A stretch of DNA of 64,000 nt. Origin: Ruminococcus flavefaciens. GTDB taxonomy: Bacteria; Bacillota; Clostridia; Oscillospirales; Ruminococcaceae. Where the stretch lies: assembly GCA_023667045.1 (NCBI GenBank), contig JAMPAU010000010.1, positions 1 through 64,000 of the forward strand. The letters are read 5' to 3'. Of the stretch, positions 47,701-55,083 are shown in pieces. Position 1 is the stretch's first letter. Every line of letters begins with the position of its first letter. The position numbers and the translations under genes were made by a program. The notes beneath the pieces were generated by a model. The model ran no database searches. It was not told where the DNA came from and worked only from the letters and a program-made list of their open reading frames with translations.

Positions 47701-48981
47701 TTTCTTATAGTTATCTTTTACTAACTTAGGGGCAGAAGAAAGCACAATATGACAGTTGTTGCCACCTACTCCGAATCCACTCACTCCGGCATACCGTATA
47801 CCGCTGTTCCATACGATATTCTTAGACGGAACTATGTAGCCATATTCATTCATATGCAGTTCATCGTTAAGTGCGTCGCAATGAAGTGACGGCGGAATAA
47901 TACCTTTTTCAAGCATTAAAACAGTCTTTATAAAGCCCGACACTCCGGCAGAATAGTTCAGATGACCAACATTTGATTTTACTGAACCAATATAAAGCGG
48001 ATTGTCATTTTCCCGATTGCCGTATACTTTCTGTATCGCTGATATTTCAATAGTATCTCCGAGAGCGGTGGCTGTTCCGTGAGCCTCGATATATCCTATA
48101 TCGTCTGGTTCAATACCAGCAACAGAAAGTGCGTCGCTCAGAGCGTCCGTCTCGCCTTTTACGCTTGGTGCAGTGTAGCTTATCTTATCAAAGCCATCAT
48201 TATTGATTGCTGAACCCTTGATAACCGCATGAACCACATCGCCGTCACGCAGACAGTCGGAAAGACGTTTAAGAAGAACCGCACCACCGCCATTACCGGG
48301 AACAAATCCGTCCGCATCTTTTGCAAAAGGTCTTGTTACTCCGCTGACAGACAGAGTATTCTCGGCATTTGAATACCAGTCTTGTTCTTCAATCAGATTT
48401 ACTCCTCCGGCAACCGCCATATCACACTCGTCATTAAGTATCGACAGCACAGCTTCATGTATGGCATAAAGCGAACTGGCACAGGAGGCTTTTACAGGCA
48501 TACACGGACCAGTAAAGTTCATGTGATAGCCTATCCTTGAGGCAAAAGAACCGTCAAGGTAGGTTTTTCTTAACATCAGTTCTTCGGCTGATTCGGCTGG
48601 AATTAAAAAATAACCTTTCCATACATACATAAAGTCAAAACTACTACAAAAAAGCCCTATCCTTTCGGATTCTCTCTTGCCGGAATATCCTGCTGTTTCA
48701 AGAGTTTCTGCACACAGCTTAAACATAAGTCTCTGATGAGGGTCCATAATCTTTGCAGAAGACTCAGTAAGCCCGAAAAACTCCGGTTCAAAGGAATACA
48801 TATCATCAATCTTTCCAAAAGCGAAAGTTTTTCCGTCTTCGTGCTTGTCCTGACGTGTTATACAGTCTTTGCCGTCTTTAAGGTTTTCCCAAAAATGCTC
48901 AACAGAATCAGCCTCCGGAAATCTGCATGAATAACCTATAACTGCAATATCGGTATCTTTCACATCATATATTTCTTTCAT
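44737..48981 (-). CDS. Type I polyketide synthase, KS-AT-MT-ACP
   Basis: 1,414 residues. The KS (about 8-430) has Cys167 in KASCASSLYA, His301 in EAHGTATALGD and His340 in NVGHLNYSAG. The AT (about 510-800) has Ser599 in GHSAGEY; its substrate motif is RAGH (693-696), not HAFH (malonyl) or YASH (methylmalonyl). xAGH motifs are associated with ethylmalonyl-type extenders. A carbon methyltransferase (about 1060-1270) has VLEIGAGTG (1101-1109) and the LCPEWW motif. The ACP has Ser1374 in DIDSLCGL. No ketoreductase or dehydratase is visible, so the beta-keto group should persist unless processed in trans. The CCR-like gene lies immediately upstream. Confidence 0.94.
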   Translation of the reverse strand: MKEIYDVKDTDIAVIGYSCRFPEADSVEHFWENLKDGKDCITRQDKHEDGKTFAFGKIDDMYSFEPEFFGLTESSAKIMDPHQRLMFKLCAETLETAGYSGKRESERIGLFCSSFDFMYVWKGYFLIPAESAEELMLRKTYLDGSFASRIGYHMNFTGPCMPVKASCASSLYAIHEAVLSILNDECDMAVAGGVNLIEEQDWYSNAENTLSVSGVTRPFAKDADGFVPGNGGGAVLLKRLSDCLRDGDVVHAVIKGSAINNDGFDKISYTAPSVKGETDALSDALSVAGIEPDDIGYIEAHGTATALGDTIEISAIQKVYGNRENDNPLYIGSVKSNVGHLNYSAGVSGFIKTVLMLEKGIIPPSLHCDALNDELHMNEYGYIVPSKNIVWNSGIRYAGVSGFGVGGNNCHIVLSSAPKLVKDNYKKKEFSSIVVTGRSKEALRKNCNSIAEFIEKNPDIDLSDIGFTLNRFRKKERFRVGFGSDDSVKLAKTMKAPFRAVDADSVKDKTIVWLFPGSNVFSTADIAELYKADNKLRELLDDVFRIVLNECGVDLKKCISGTEETDEYSISLLSVCVQCALGEYLRDLGVKCDAVLGHSAGEYLSAYFAGAISKQTLIKLYSRRNRLFEKLPEGKMASVYGRPDDFEFPDGVSVSAVNTPSRFMIAGESDKVSAYLAELEKEQVFCTELPLKRAGHCCLVDGILPEFDCLLNDISFTEPKIRFISSALGKEACSEITSKDYWIKQLRSPVRFADSVSVIDKMENVLCIEIGFGEQLSYFVKKTVKSRKNKEFVSIIPEDISDKGSAFFTGLAMLDTLDAVSLSYSGHKIYLPPAAFVEKVYNETEERESKFTVSSSKSWVLDGNNEKMSELMAYLKEQGEVKAVQYLPEQAFDNDNTALYNDFRNIELSILESSDFRCIKEVSGLSEAFDLLCFTASADYFKSYSCFIKEKSTVTWGGLCEKIKVISEYRPFVMLMLDYLRKFGYVNFEKIPQNLEYQDIIVCEKSISGCETMNEVKEKVKLSHSEYSAFTEFFAKCASRYGDVFEGMILGKEILYPEGSYQQLFDVYKNIPAMNKVTLYSEIFSKMLEKLTENSRRPLKVLEIGAGTGLVTWNAVPVIEKSGGSYWFSDIGTSFIKKARKRSSENNYKCMEFCYIDVTKDFYSQGVPEDYFDVIVSCNVIQATNDMINALEQCRKALRSGGMIALIQTVDGHHTSEMLYGLCPEWWNYQQDSLRKYSPVLDSEQFCKVLSESGFVDTVHFDGSENLLTDTALLFGRKKNDRVLYQNEKAPALAIAGYEKKYVSEFAEESKSQGVRFTVPENWKKRCLDVETKTSVNSICRNSIDSELCEIIRNITGIEIDNLETSIYSYDIDSLCGLMICSQIKNKFRVDFSVKDMLGCTNIREISDLIEERK

Positions 48982-48988
48982 ATCCTGT

Positions 48989-50212
48989 TTATTTCCCTCC
49001 TATTCTGACAACAAGCTTACCATTATATTTGTTGTTTTCCAAATCCATATGTGCCTGTGGAAGTTCAGACCATGAATATATTTTGCCTATCTGAGGGTGA
49101 ATGTCATTCTCTTCGACTATCTTTATATATTCAAGTGCTTCTTTTATAGTTCCTGCATGAGAACCTTGAATCCTGCATTGATTAAGCCAAAGAAAGCGGA
49201 GGTCAATATCAGCAATATAGGAACTTGTCGCTCCGCAGAGAACTACCATTCCTCCGCTGTCGCATACAAAAAGCGATGTCGGGAGTGTATCTCTGCCGGG
49301 GTGTTCAAGTACTATTGCCGGAGACTTTTTTTCACCTACTATTTTCCATATGCTCCTTTTAAACTTTGTTGCCTGAGCTATCCATTTCATATATTCACTT
49401 TCATTCAGACCGCTTACATTGCCCCAATGCTTGAATTTTTTCCGGTTAATATAGCCGACAGCACCTATACTCTTACAAAACTCTCCTTTTTCATCGCTTG
49501 ACACTACCGCTACCGGCAATGCCCCTTGAGCTTTGGCGAGCTTTATGGCAGACGAACCAAGTCCGCCTGCTCCGCCCCATATCAGTACAACGTCGCCTTT
49601 TTTCAGCTTGTTGCCGTCCCAGCGGTTAAACATACGGTAAACAGTCACTCCTGTTGCATATGCTGCTGCCGCCTCGTCCCAGTCAAGATTATTTGCTATA
49701 GGAACACACTGACACTCCTGCACTCTTGAAAACTGTGCAAAAGCACCATAGTTTCCCTCATAGCCCCATATATGATATGACGGACTGAAACACGGGTCCA
49801 TTCCGGCAGAAATATCGGGGTCAGAAATATCATATTTAGAACCGCCTGCACACAGTCTGTCACCGACCTTATACCTTGTTACGTTTTTTCCGACAGCATA
49901 AACAATGCCCGACGATTCTGAACCGCATATATGAAAATCCTGTTTTTCATCTGTATAATCGCCGTTTCCGTCGATTACGTTCTTAGGACTTCCCTTTGCT
50001 GCCCATATACCATTGTAATTTATTCCTGCACTCATATTATATATCAGAAGTTCATCATCACGTATTTCGGGTACTGGTACTATTTCCTCACGGTATGCCG
50101 TTTCCGGAGAACCAAGACGCTCATTTCTTATCGTCCATGCTCTCATCATGTAAGGCACTACTCCAATCGGAGGAGCTTCGCCGATTTCAAATATTTTGTC
50201 TGTACGCTCCAT
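48989..50212 (-). CDS. Crotonyl-CoA carboxylase/reductase homologue
   Basis: 407 residues of the medium-chain reductase family with the CCR signature pattern: INYNGIW, HIWGYEGNYGAFAQF, LIWGGAGGLGSSAI (nucleotide loop), VLEHPGRDTL and GSHAGTIKEA. CCR enzymes reductively carboxylate 2-enoyl-CoAs with NADPH and CO2 to give ethylmalonyl-CoA and longer alkylmalonyl-CoAs. The CO2-pocket residues (Asn, Phe, Glu and His in the Kitasatospora enzyme) appear here as Asn of NYN, Tyr151 for Phe, Glu152 and His352. It is shorter than the usual 445 residues at the N-terminus. ATG 50212 is chosen because AAAGGTGG precedes it. It probably makes the extender for the PKS encoded next. Confidence 0.88.
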   Translation of the reverse strand: MERTDKIFEIGEAPPIGVVPYMMRAWTIRNERLGSPETAYREEIVPVPEIRDDELLIYNMSAGINYNGIWAAKGSPKNVIDGNGDYTDEKQDFHICGSESSGIVYAVGKNVTRYKVGDRLCAGGSKYDISDPDISAGMDPCFSPSYHIWGYEGNYGAFAQFSRVQECQCVPIANNLDWDEAAAAYATGVTVYRMFNRWDGNKLKKGDVVLIWGGAGGLGSSAIKLAKAQGALPVAVVSSDEKGEFCKSIGAVGYINRKKFKHWGNVSGLNESEYMKWIAQATKFKRSIWKIVGEKKSPAIVLEHPGRDTLPTSLFVCDSGGMVVLCGATSSYIADIDLRFLWLNQCRIQGSHAGTIKEALEYIKIVEENDIHPQIGKIYSWSELPQAHMDLENNKYNGKLVVRIGGK

Positions 50213-50227
50213 ACTATCCACCTTTCA

Positions 50228-52474
50228 TCATTCAAGATTTGATTTCAGGCTCTCGCCTATATCTGCCTTGTCAACCTTTCTTCTAAGCAAAAGAAGCGAT
50301 ACAAAGTAACTTGCAAATATACAAGCAAAGTAAATCAAAATACTCGACCAACTGATATATGCCTTGATATAGCAATTGAAACTTTCAACGTTGGCTTTGA
50401 AATAGAAATCAGAAAACAGATAGCCAAGCCCAAGTCCAAGAAGTGACGAAATAATCAGCACTATGTAATATACATTGAGAACCATACCGTTGATTTCCTT
50501 GTTTTTCAGACCAAGTATTTTGAGCATTGAAATCATTGATGAATTTTCCTGAATAAGCATATTTACCATAAGATAAACAACTATCACACAGATAATACAG
50601 CCGATTACAACAGTTGTAGTCATTGAAGGAATTATGCCGTCAATAACTGCTTGTATCTGGTCACGCATTGATTTCTTTGAAACTGTAGATGAAAGTACAC
50701 TGTCTGAATAATCAAGCTTTTCACTGCTCATTACAACATTGTATACATCTTCCGGAAGTTCAAAGAGTTCACATATATTCTCTCTTGAAGAATAAAGCAC
50801 GCACTGAACGTCATTGGTAACTATATCGTCGATTTTTACCTTATAGAATTTCATAGATGAAGACTGGAAAAACTCAATAGTATCGCCTGCCTCAACTCCG
50901 TACTGTTTTGAAGCCATTGAAGTGAGATAGAATTTTCCGTCGTCAAGGTCGGCACTGTTTCCCGATTCCGTATCGAAATTCAGATAAGGATTATCTTCAA
51001 CGCCAAGCACACTGAGTGAACCGTCAGAATCCTTTACTTCAAAATTCATTCCTACAGCTACTGCCGTATCGGATTTCACTTCATCGTCAGAAAAGTTTTT
51101 AAGAAAATATTCATACGTGAAATCTCCGGCAATCTTTATTGCTTCGTCTCTGTAATTTATACATGAGTCAATGACAAACAGTGCATACACCATAACTATA
51201 CCGCTGATTATCACTCCGGCAACAAATGAAAGTGTACGTGATTTATGCTTTGTAAGAGTACGTATCATATAGGCGGTACGTATCTTCATTTTATCAGTAC
51301 CCTTAAATACAGACTTTTTTGTTTTTTCTGTGCTTTGTCCTCTGAGAAGTCCTGTAACATTTCTGCCGGAAATGCGTACTATCTGAACAAGCGAGAATAT
51401 ACCATAAAGTACTGACGGCAGAATCAATGCCATAATGAAATTCAACGGTGTAATATTATATTCCGCCGGAAGATTTTCAATCTTGAAAAAACATATAGAT
51501 ACTATTGAACTCTTAGCGGAAATCGAAAGTATTATTCCTAAAATACTTCCCAGAATCGCCGGAATAAGCGGAAATACAACATAATGCCGGATAATCTGAG
51601 ATTTTTTTATGCCGAGAGCAAGTAGTACGCCTATCTGCCGGCTGTCACGTTTCAGATGACGACCAAGTACTACTGCCGACAGAATAATAACTATCAGCAT
51701 GATAACAGGAAGTATCATATTCGCATACATTCCAAGCTGTTCAGTAAGACCATTTGGTTTGGTAATACGTTGGTTCATTTCAGCCGGAGTATACTGCAAA
51801 GTATTATACTCGTCATATAGTGCCTGACGGAAAGTAATCTTGTCATCTTCCGTTGCATTGTCAGCATAAGCGACAGAATAATACTCACTGCCACCGTCTG
51901 ACGAAATCTTTTGATAACCTTCATCAGAAAGAACACAGATACCAAATTCTTCATCATTATGGTAACTGTCTGAAATTTCTTCAAGCATAAAAAGATAGTC
52001 AGGTCTTTCTACAATACCTGTAACGCTGAATGTATTGCCTTTTAATTCAATAGTATCTCCGATAGCAATTGAATTAGCGTCGGCAAAATTACGGCTTATC
52101 ACTGCCTCAGAATCAGAGGAAGCGTCATTGCCGTCAATAACTGCATATTTATTTACCTTGTAAGTCCTGCTGAAAGCCCTTACATTATAATTTTCTTCTT
52201 CACAGTTAACATAATGGTTAGCCTCTATTTTCACATCATATTTATTTTCAAGGTCTGCTATCTGTTCATCGTCAAGAGAAACCGGAAGTATAAACTGTCC
52301 ATCTTCAACAACATTATCAGCATAAAAATTTTCCAGATAAGCCTTCTCACCGTTTATACCTGCCTGAAAACAGAGATAAAGTGCTATTGCGATTGCGGTA
52401 AGAATGGCAGACAGAATATAAAAGGAAAGATTTTTCTTGAAATTCCGTTTATATCTTTTATTCAAAGTAAGCAT
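50228..52474 (-). CDS. FtsX-type ABC transporter permease
   Basis: 748 residues. The layout is an N-terminal helix (LSFYILSAILTAIAIALYLC), an outer domain, three helices, a second helix and outer domain, and three C-terminal helices. The cytoplasmic loop LALGIKKSQIIRHYVVFPL and its C-terminal counterpart LKILGLKNKEINGMVLNVY are FtsX landmarks. It lies 20 bases after its ATPase gene. It is probably the first of two exporters for the product or for self-protection. Confidence 0.88.
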   Translation of the reverse strand: MLTLNKRYKRNFKKNLSFYILSAILTAIAIALYLCFQAGINGEKAYLENFYADNVVEDGQFILPVSLDDEQIADLENKYDVKIEANHYVNCEEENYNVRAFSRTYKVNKYAVIDGNDASSDSEAVISRNFADANSIAIGDTIELKGNTFSVTGIVERPDYLFMLEEISDSYHNDEEFGICVLSDEGYQKISSDGGSEYYSVAYADNATEDDKITFRQALYDEYNTLQYTPAEMNQRITKPNGLTEQLGMYANMILPVIMLIVIILSAVVLGRHLKRDSRQIGVLLALGIKKSQIIRHYVVFPLIPAILGSILGIILSISAKSSIVSICFFKIENLPAEYNITPLNFIMALILPSVLYGIFSLVQIVRISGRNVTGLLRGQSTEKTKKSVFKGTDKMKIRTAYMIRTLTKHKSRTLSFVAGVIISGIVMVYALFVIDSCINYRDEAIKIAGDFTYEYFLKNFSDDEVKSDTAVAVGMNFEVKDSDGSLSVLGVEDNPYLNFDTESGNSADLDDGKFYLTSMASKQYGVEAGDTIEFFQSSSMKFYKVKIDDIVTNDVQCVLYSSRENICELFELPEDVYNVVMSSEKLDYSDSVLSSTVSKKSMRDQIQAVIDGIIPSMTTTVVIGCIICVIVVYLMVNMLIQENSSMISMLKILGLKNKEINGMVLNVYYIVLIISSLLGLGLGYLFSDFYFKANVESFNCYIKAYISWSSILIYFACIFASYFVSLLLLRRKVDKADIGESLKSNLE

Positions 52475-52494
52475 ATCAACACTCCTGTTCCGTC

Positions 52495-53196
52495 TCAGAG
52501 TTCAAGCTGTTCTGCACTAAGCTTATTCTGATTTTTTTCATTATATATTACTTTGCCGTCTTTTATTCTGATAATCCTATCTCCCATTTTGCTGATTTCT
52601 TCGTTATGAGTAATAATAACTATAGTCGTGTTGTATTCCCTGTTGATTTTTTCGATAAACTGAAGAACATCAGCCGAACTTTTAGAATCCAAAGCTCCTG
52701 TAAGTTCATCGCAGAGGAGAAGTCTGGGATTTTTTATAACAGCTCTTGCAATCGCCACACGCTGCTGCTGACCTCCCGAAAGCTGACTGGGGAAACGGTC
52801 GGCAAGTGCGGATATACCGAGCGTCTCCATTACCTCGTCGATATTAAGAGGATTTTCACAGTATTCAGCAACTACACGTATATTTTCCTTAACCGTAAGG
52901 TCGCCGATAAGATTATAGAACTGAAAAACAAATCCTATATCTTTTCTTCTGTAAAGAAGAAGTTCTTTATCGTTCTTTCCGCTTATCTTTTCGTCCATAA
53001 AAGTAAACTCACCCTCTGAAAGAGTATCTATTCCGCCCAAGATATTAAGCATAGTACTTTTTCCAGAGCCGGAAGCTCCGAGAATAATGGCGACTTCTCC
53101 TGATTCCAAAGTCAAATCAGCACCATTGAGAGCGTTGACAACATTCTCACCTTTTCCGTATTTTTTAAAAGCGTTTTTTAGATTCAGTAATGGCAT
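52495..53196 (-). CDS. ABC transporter ATPase (LolD/MacB type)
   Basis: 233 residues. Walker A is GASGSGKST, Q-loop FVFQFYNLI, signature LSGGQQQRVAIARAV, Walker B LLLCDELTGALDS and H-loop ITHNEE. It is the first gene of the biosynthetic operon, with GGAGG about ten bases before the ATG. The second operator-like palindrome lies only 19 bases upstream of the start codon. Confidence 0.93.
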   Translation of the reverse strand: MPLLNLKNAFKKYGKGENVVNALNGADLTLESGEVAIILGASGSGKSTMLNILGGIDTLSEGEFTFMDEKISGKNDKELLLYRRKDIGFVFQFYNLIGDLTVKENIRVVAEYCENPLNIDEVMETLGISALADRFPSQLSGGQQQRVAIARAVIKNPRLLLCDELTGALDSKSSADVLQFIEKINREYNTTIVIITHNEEISKMGDRIIRIKDGKVIYNEKNQNKLSAEQLEL

Positions 53197-53214
53197 AATA
53201 TTCCTCCAATTTTA

Positions 53215-53228
53215 TTAGCAAAAGCTAA
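53215..53228. promoter_or_regulatory. Operator-like palindrome 2
   Basis: TTAGCAAAAGCTAA, a perfect 5-bp inverted repeat around AAAA, identical to 53279-53292 and followed by the same C. It lies in the 5' untranslated region of the operon. Confidence 0.65.
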
Positions 53229-53274
53229 CCTTATATTATTATAAAAACCCATACGGGTATTTATTATCTATATT

Positions 53275-53303
53275 TATATTAGCAAAAGCTAACATATTGT
53301 CAA
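53275..53303 (-). promoter_or_regulatory. Promoter of the NRPS/PKS operon
   Basis: On the reverse strand TTGACA (53303-53298) is followed after 17 bases by AATATA (53280-53275), or after 19 by TATAAA. The spacer is almost exactly filled by a palindromic operator, so repressor binding would block polymerase. Confidence 0.65.
53279..53292. promoter_or_regulatory. Operator-like palindrome 1, inside the promoter spacer
   Basis: TTAGCAAAAGCTAA. Its centre is 64 bp from the second copy, about six helical turns, so a dimer could bind both on one DNA face. The TTAG...CTAA ends resemble DtxR/IdeR-type metal boxes, but the regulator is not in the window. Confidence 0.65.
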
Positions 53304-53635
53304 AAAATAATACCGTTGCTACTTAAAACCAATTGCAAAAAATCGTGCAAAAACTCAGCTTTTAAGATTACCGGTCAGTTTACTCTATATTTAAATCATG
53401 TTTACGTTTGTTATTGTAGCATTACTGGAATTTATTGTCAATACCTCAGACTGTATTTCGTTTTTATCAACAGTTACTTTCAACTTTATATAAAAAAATT
53501 ATAGATAACAGATATATTTTTTATATTTTCAGTTAATATAAACTAACTAGTCTCAGATTTGATTTTGGTATGGAATAAAATATAATACGGTTTGTCAAGC
53601 TATAATTATGTAAGATAAAAAATCTTTTATTATTC
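53304..53635. other. Intergenic region upstream of the biosynthetic operon
   Basis: 332 AT-rich bases between two divergent promoters. I see no gene, repeat or further copy of the palindrome. Confidence 0.5.
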
Positions 53636-53664
53636 TTGACAATATTATATAATTATGATATAAT
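53636..53664 (+). promoter_or_regulatory. Perfect promoter of a small RNA
   Basis: TTGACA (53636-53641), 17-base spacer, TATAAT (53659-53664). Start expected near 53670, just before a large hairpin and with no plus-strand gene following. Confidence 0.75.
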
Positions 53665-53669
53665 TAAAA

Positions 53670-53753
53670 AACACTTATTGAAATATCTTCGGTAACGTTT
53701 AAGTTATCGACTGCCGGACCGAAAATCCCGTTAATTTCAATAAGTATTTTTTT
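53670..53753 (+). ncRNA. Unclassified structured small RNA
   Basis: A perfect 12-bp stem pairs ACTTATTGAAAT (53673-53684) with ATTTCAATAAGT (53734-53745), followed by a T run (53747-53753). It encloses about 50 GC-richer bases that can form TTCGGT/ACCGAA (53687-53692 with 53718-53723) or the competing GGTAAC/GTTATC hairpin. The whole would be an RNA of about 84 bases ending at its own terminator. It does not match a riboswitch class I know. Only a decayed gene on the other strand follows. Confidence 0.6.
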
Positions 53754-53784
53754 ATATAATATTAATGTATACATAATATATTAA

Positions 53785-54405
53785 TTATTAATATTCTTAC
53801 TTATATTATTGTCATCGTTTTTTGCAACTTCCCTTGCGGATTCATAAGCTTGATTTGTATACACTTTATACCAGTCATCATATACTTTTCTGTCAAGATT
53901 TGCCGGAATAAAACGCTTCTCTACTTTTTCAAACGGATGAACTCCTGTTATTTCTTCTTATTCTGAACGTTCTTCACTCTGAAAATAATCCTCTGTCGGC
54001 TGAATGCCCACATTCTGCACATCTGAGTTTACAGGATTTCTTATCTAGTCTGCAAACGATATATTTTCCTCACCGCTTACAGCTCTTTCAAGAACCTTTA
54101 TACACTCTATAAAATCAGCACTGTACTTTTCCATACTTTCGACAATTTCCGGCACTTAAGTAAGTTTTACGGTTTCACCGCCGAAAGCGTGAATAACTTG
54201 AAATCTTTCCTTGCTTACCTGGTCTTGTATGTAAACACGGAATTTATAGCCCTTAGCGGCTGTGATTACGGCAAGTCATATGCCTGTGTTTCAGCTTGTA
54301 AGTTCAATGATTGTGTCGCCCTTTTTAAGTTTTCCGGAGTGTTCAGCGTCCTCAATCATAGCGAGGGCGATTCTGTCCTTTACAGAACCTGCCGGATATA
54401 TTTAA
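53785..54405 (-). pseudogene. Decayed cysteine synthase (CysK-like)
   Basis: The reverse strand encodes [19 protein letters not shown] and [16 protein letters not shown], then a TGA where the PLP-site glycine of TSGNTG should be, then NTGI and LAVITAAKGYKFRVY. These are unmistakable CysK segments. Further stops and an altered middle follow. A C-terminal stretch (FIPANLDRKVYDDWYKVYTN) still resembles the end of the family. No product can be made. Confidence 0.7.
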
Positions 54406-54409
54406 TGCG

Positions 54410-54728
54410 TCACGGATTCTGTCCATACACGACCCACAGGGTTATACAGATTGCACAGGAAAAACAGCTTTATTTTTTCGTAAATTATTTTATTTTCAAA
54501 GTCAATATTACAGCAGTTATTGTTGCCGATTTCAGTATATGCTTTTACTGCCATTTCCAGTGCAAATACAACATCCGGAGTTTTCACAAGCCATTTTTTC
54601 TGAACGTCCCAGCCGTGATGACTTTTCAGCCATTTGTGAACGGTATTGAAATATTTCGTCTGACCTCACTGTAGCCGAATATTCCATGTTTTTCACATTC
54701 AATATATGATGACGTTTCAAAGTCCATA
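54410..54728 (-). pseudogene. Decayed MalY/PatB-like cystathionine beta-lyase fragment
   Basis: Pieces in changing frames read MDFETSSYIE, KHGIFGYSEV, HKWLKSHHGWDVQKKWLVKT, PDVVFALEMAVKAYTEIG and FLCNLYNPVGRVWTES, matching the N-terminal and middle parts of MalY/PatB PLP enzymes. There are several frameshifts and the ends are lost. It lies between remnants of cystathionine synthase and cysteine synthase genes. Confidence 0.65.
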
Positions 54729-55001
54729 TCCGCAAACTACAATGACAGTATATCTTCCGGCATTGAGTTCACGCTCCGTTTCCTTGAAAACTTTTTCGAG
54801 TTCGTCAATCAAATAGTCCGCATATGTCTGAGTTGTCGGGTATATGATAAGTGTTTCTACTCCACCGAGACTTTCCGCAAACTTTATCATACGGACTTTT
54901 TCAAGAATCAACAATGCAAACTCTTTACTTTCAAGCTGAAAAGTAAGCATACCGGCGAAAAGTGGCGAGGCTGTATTCTGTGACAAAACTATTAAAAACA
55001 C
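54717..55001 (-). pseudogene. Cystathionine gamma-synthase/lyase C-terminal fragment
   Basis: 94 codons containing FAGMLTFQLESKE and FAESLGGVETLIIYPTTQTY, the C-terminal signature of trans-sulfuration PLP enzymes. The N-terminal two thirds, including the PLP lysine, are absent. It runs into the MalY-like fragment. Confidence 0.7.
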
Positions 55002-55030
55002 TTGATATTTTTTGATTTTTAGTGTATAAT
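55002..55030 (+). promoter_or_regulatory. Promoter before the truncated protease gene
   Basis: TTGATA (55002-55007), 17-base spacer, TATAAT (55025-55030). An AAGGA site follows, but it serves a seven-codon frame (55064-55087) whose stop overlaps the protease ATG (55087). Confidence 0.6.
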
Positions 55031-55083
55031 AATACCAATATAAAAATTAAAAAGGATAAATTTATGATTCTTTTGATATTGTA

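Larger units (their letters stand above)
22160..53303 (-). other. Hybrid NRPS/PKS biosynthetic operon
   Basis: Seventeen or more reverse-strand genes run without a clear terminator from the promoter at 53303-53275 to the terminator at 22132-22089. Most neighbours overlap or lie within about 60 bases. The set contains every expected activity: aryl-acid activation, carrier proteins with a PPTase, two Cy domains, a C domain, a PKS with its extender-unit enzyme, a type II thioesterase and two ABC exporters. Aryl-AMP ligase, ArCP-Cy-A(Cys)-PCP and Cy-A-PCP parallel pyochelin/yersiniabactin assembly. No salicylate or dihydroxybenzoate synthesis genes and no siderophore uptake genes lie in the window. 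Confidence 0.85.

Noticed and set aside
48989-50212. Ordinary alcohol dehydrogenase or quinone reductase
   Set aside because: The motifs HIWGYEGNYG, VLEHPGR and GSHAG are specific to the crotonyl-CoA carboxylase/reductase group.
54189-54674. Plus-strand open frame of 161 codons
   Set aside because: It is the shadow of the cysteine synthase and MalY-like remnants on the other strand and has no start signals.
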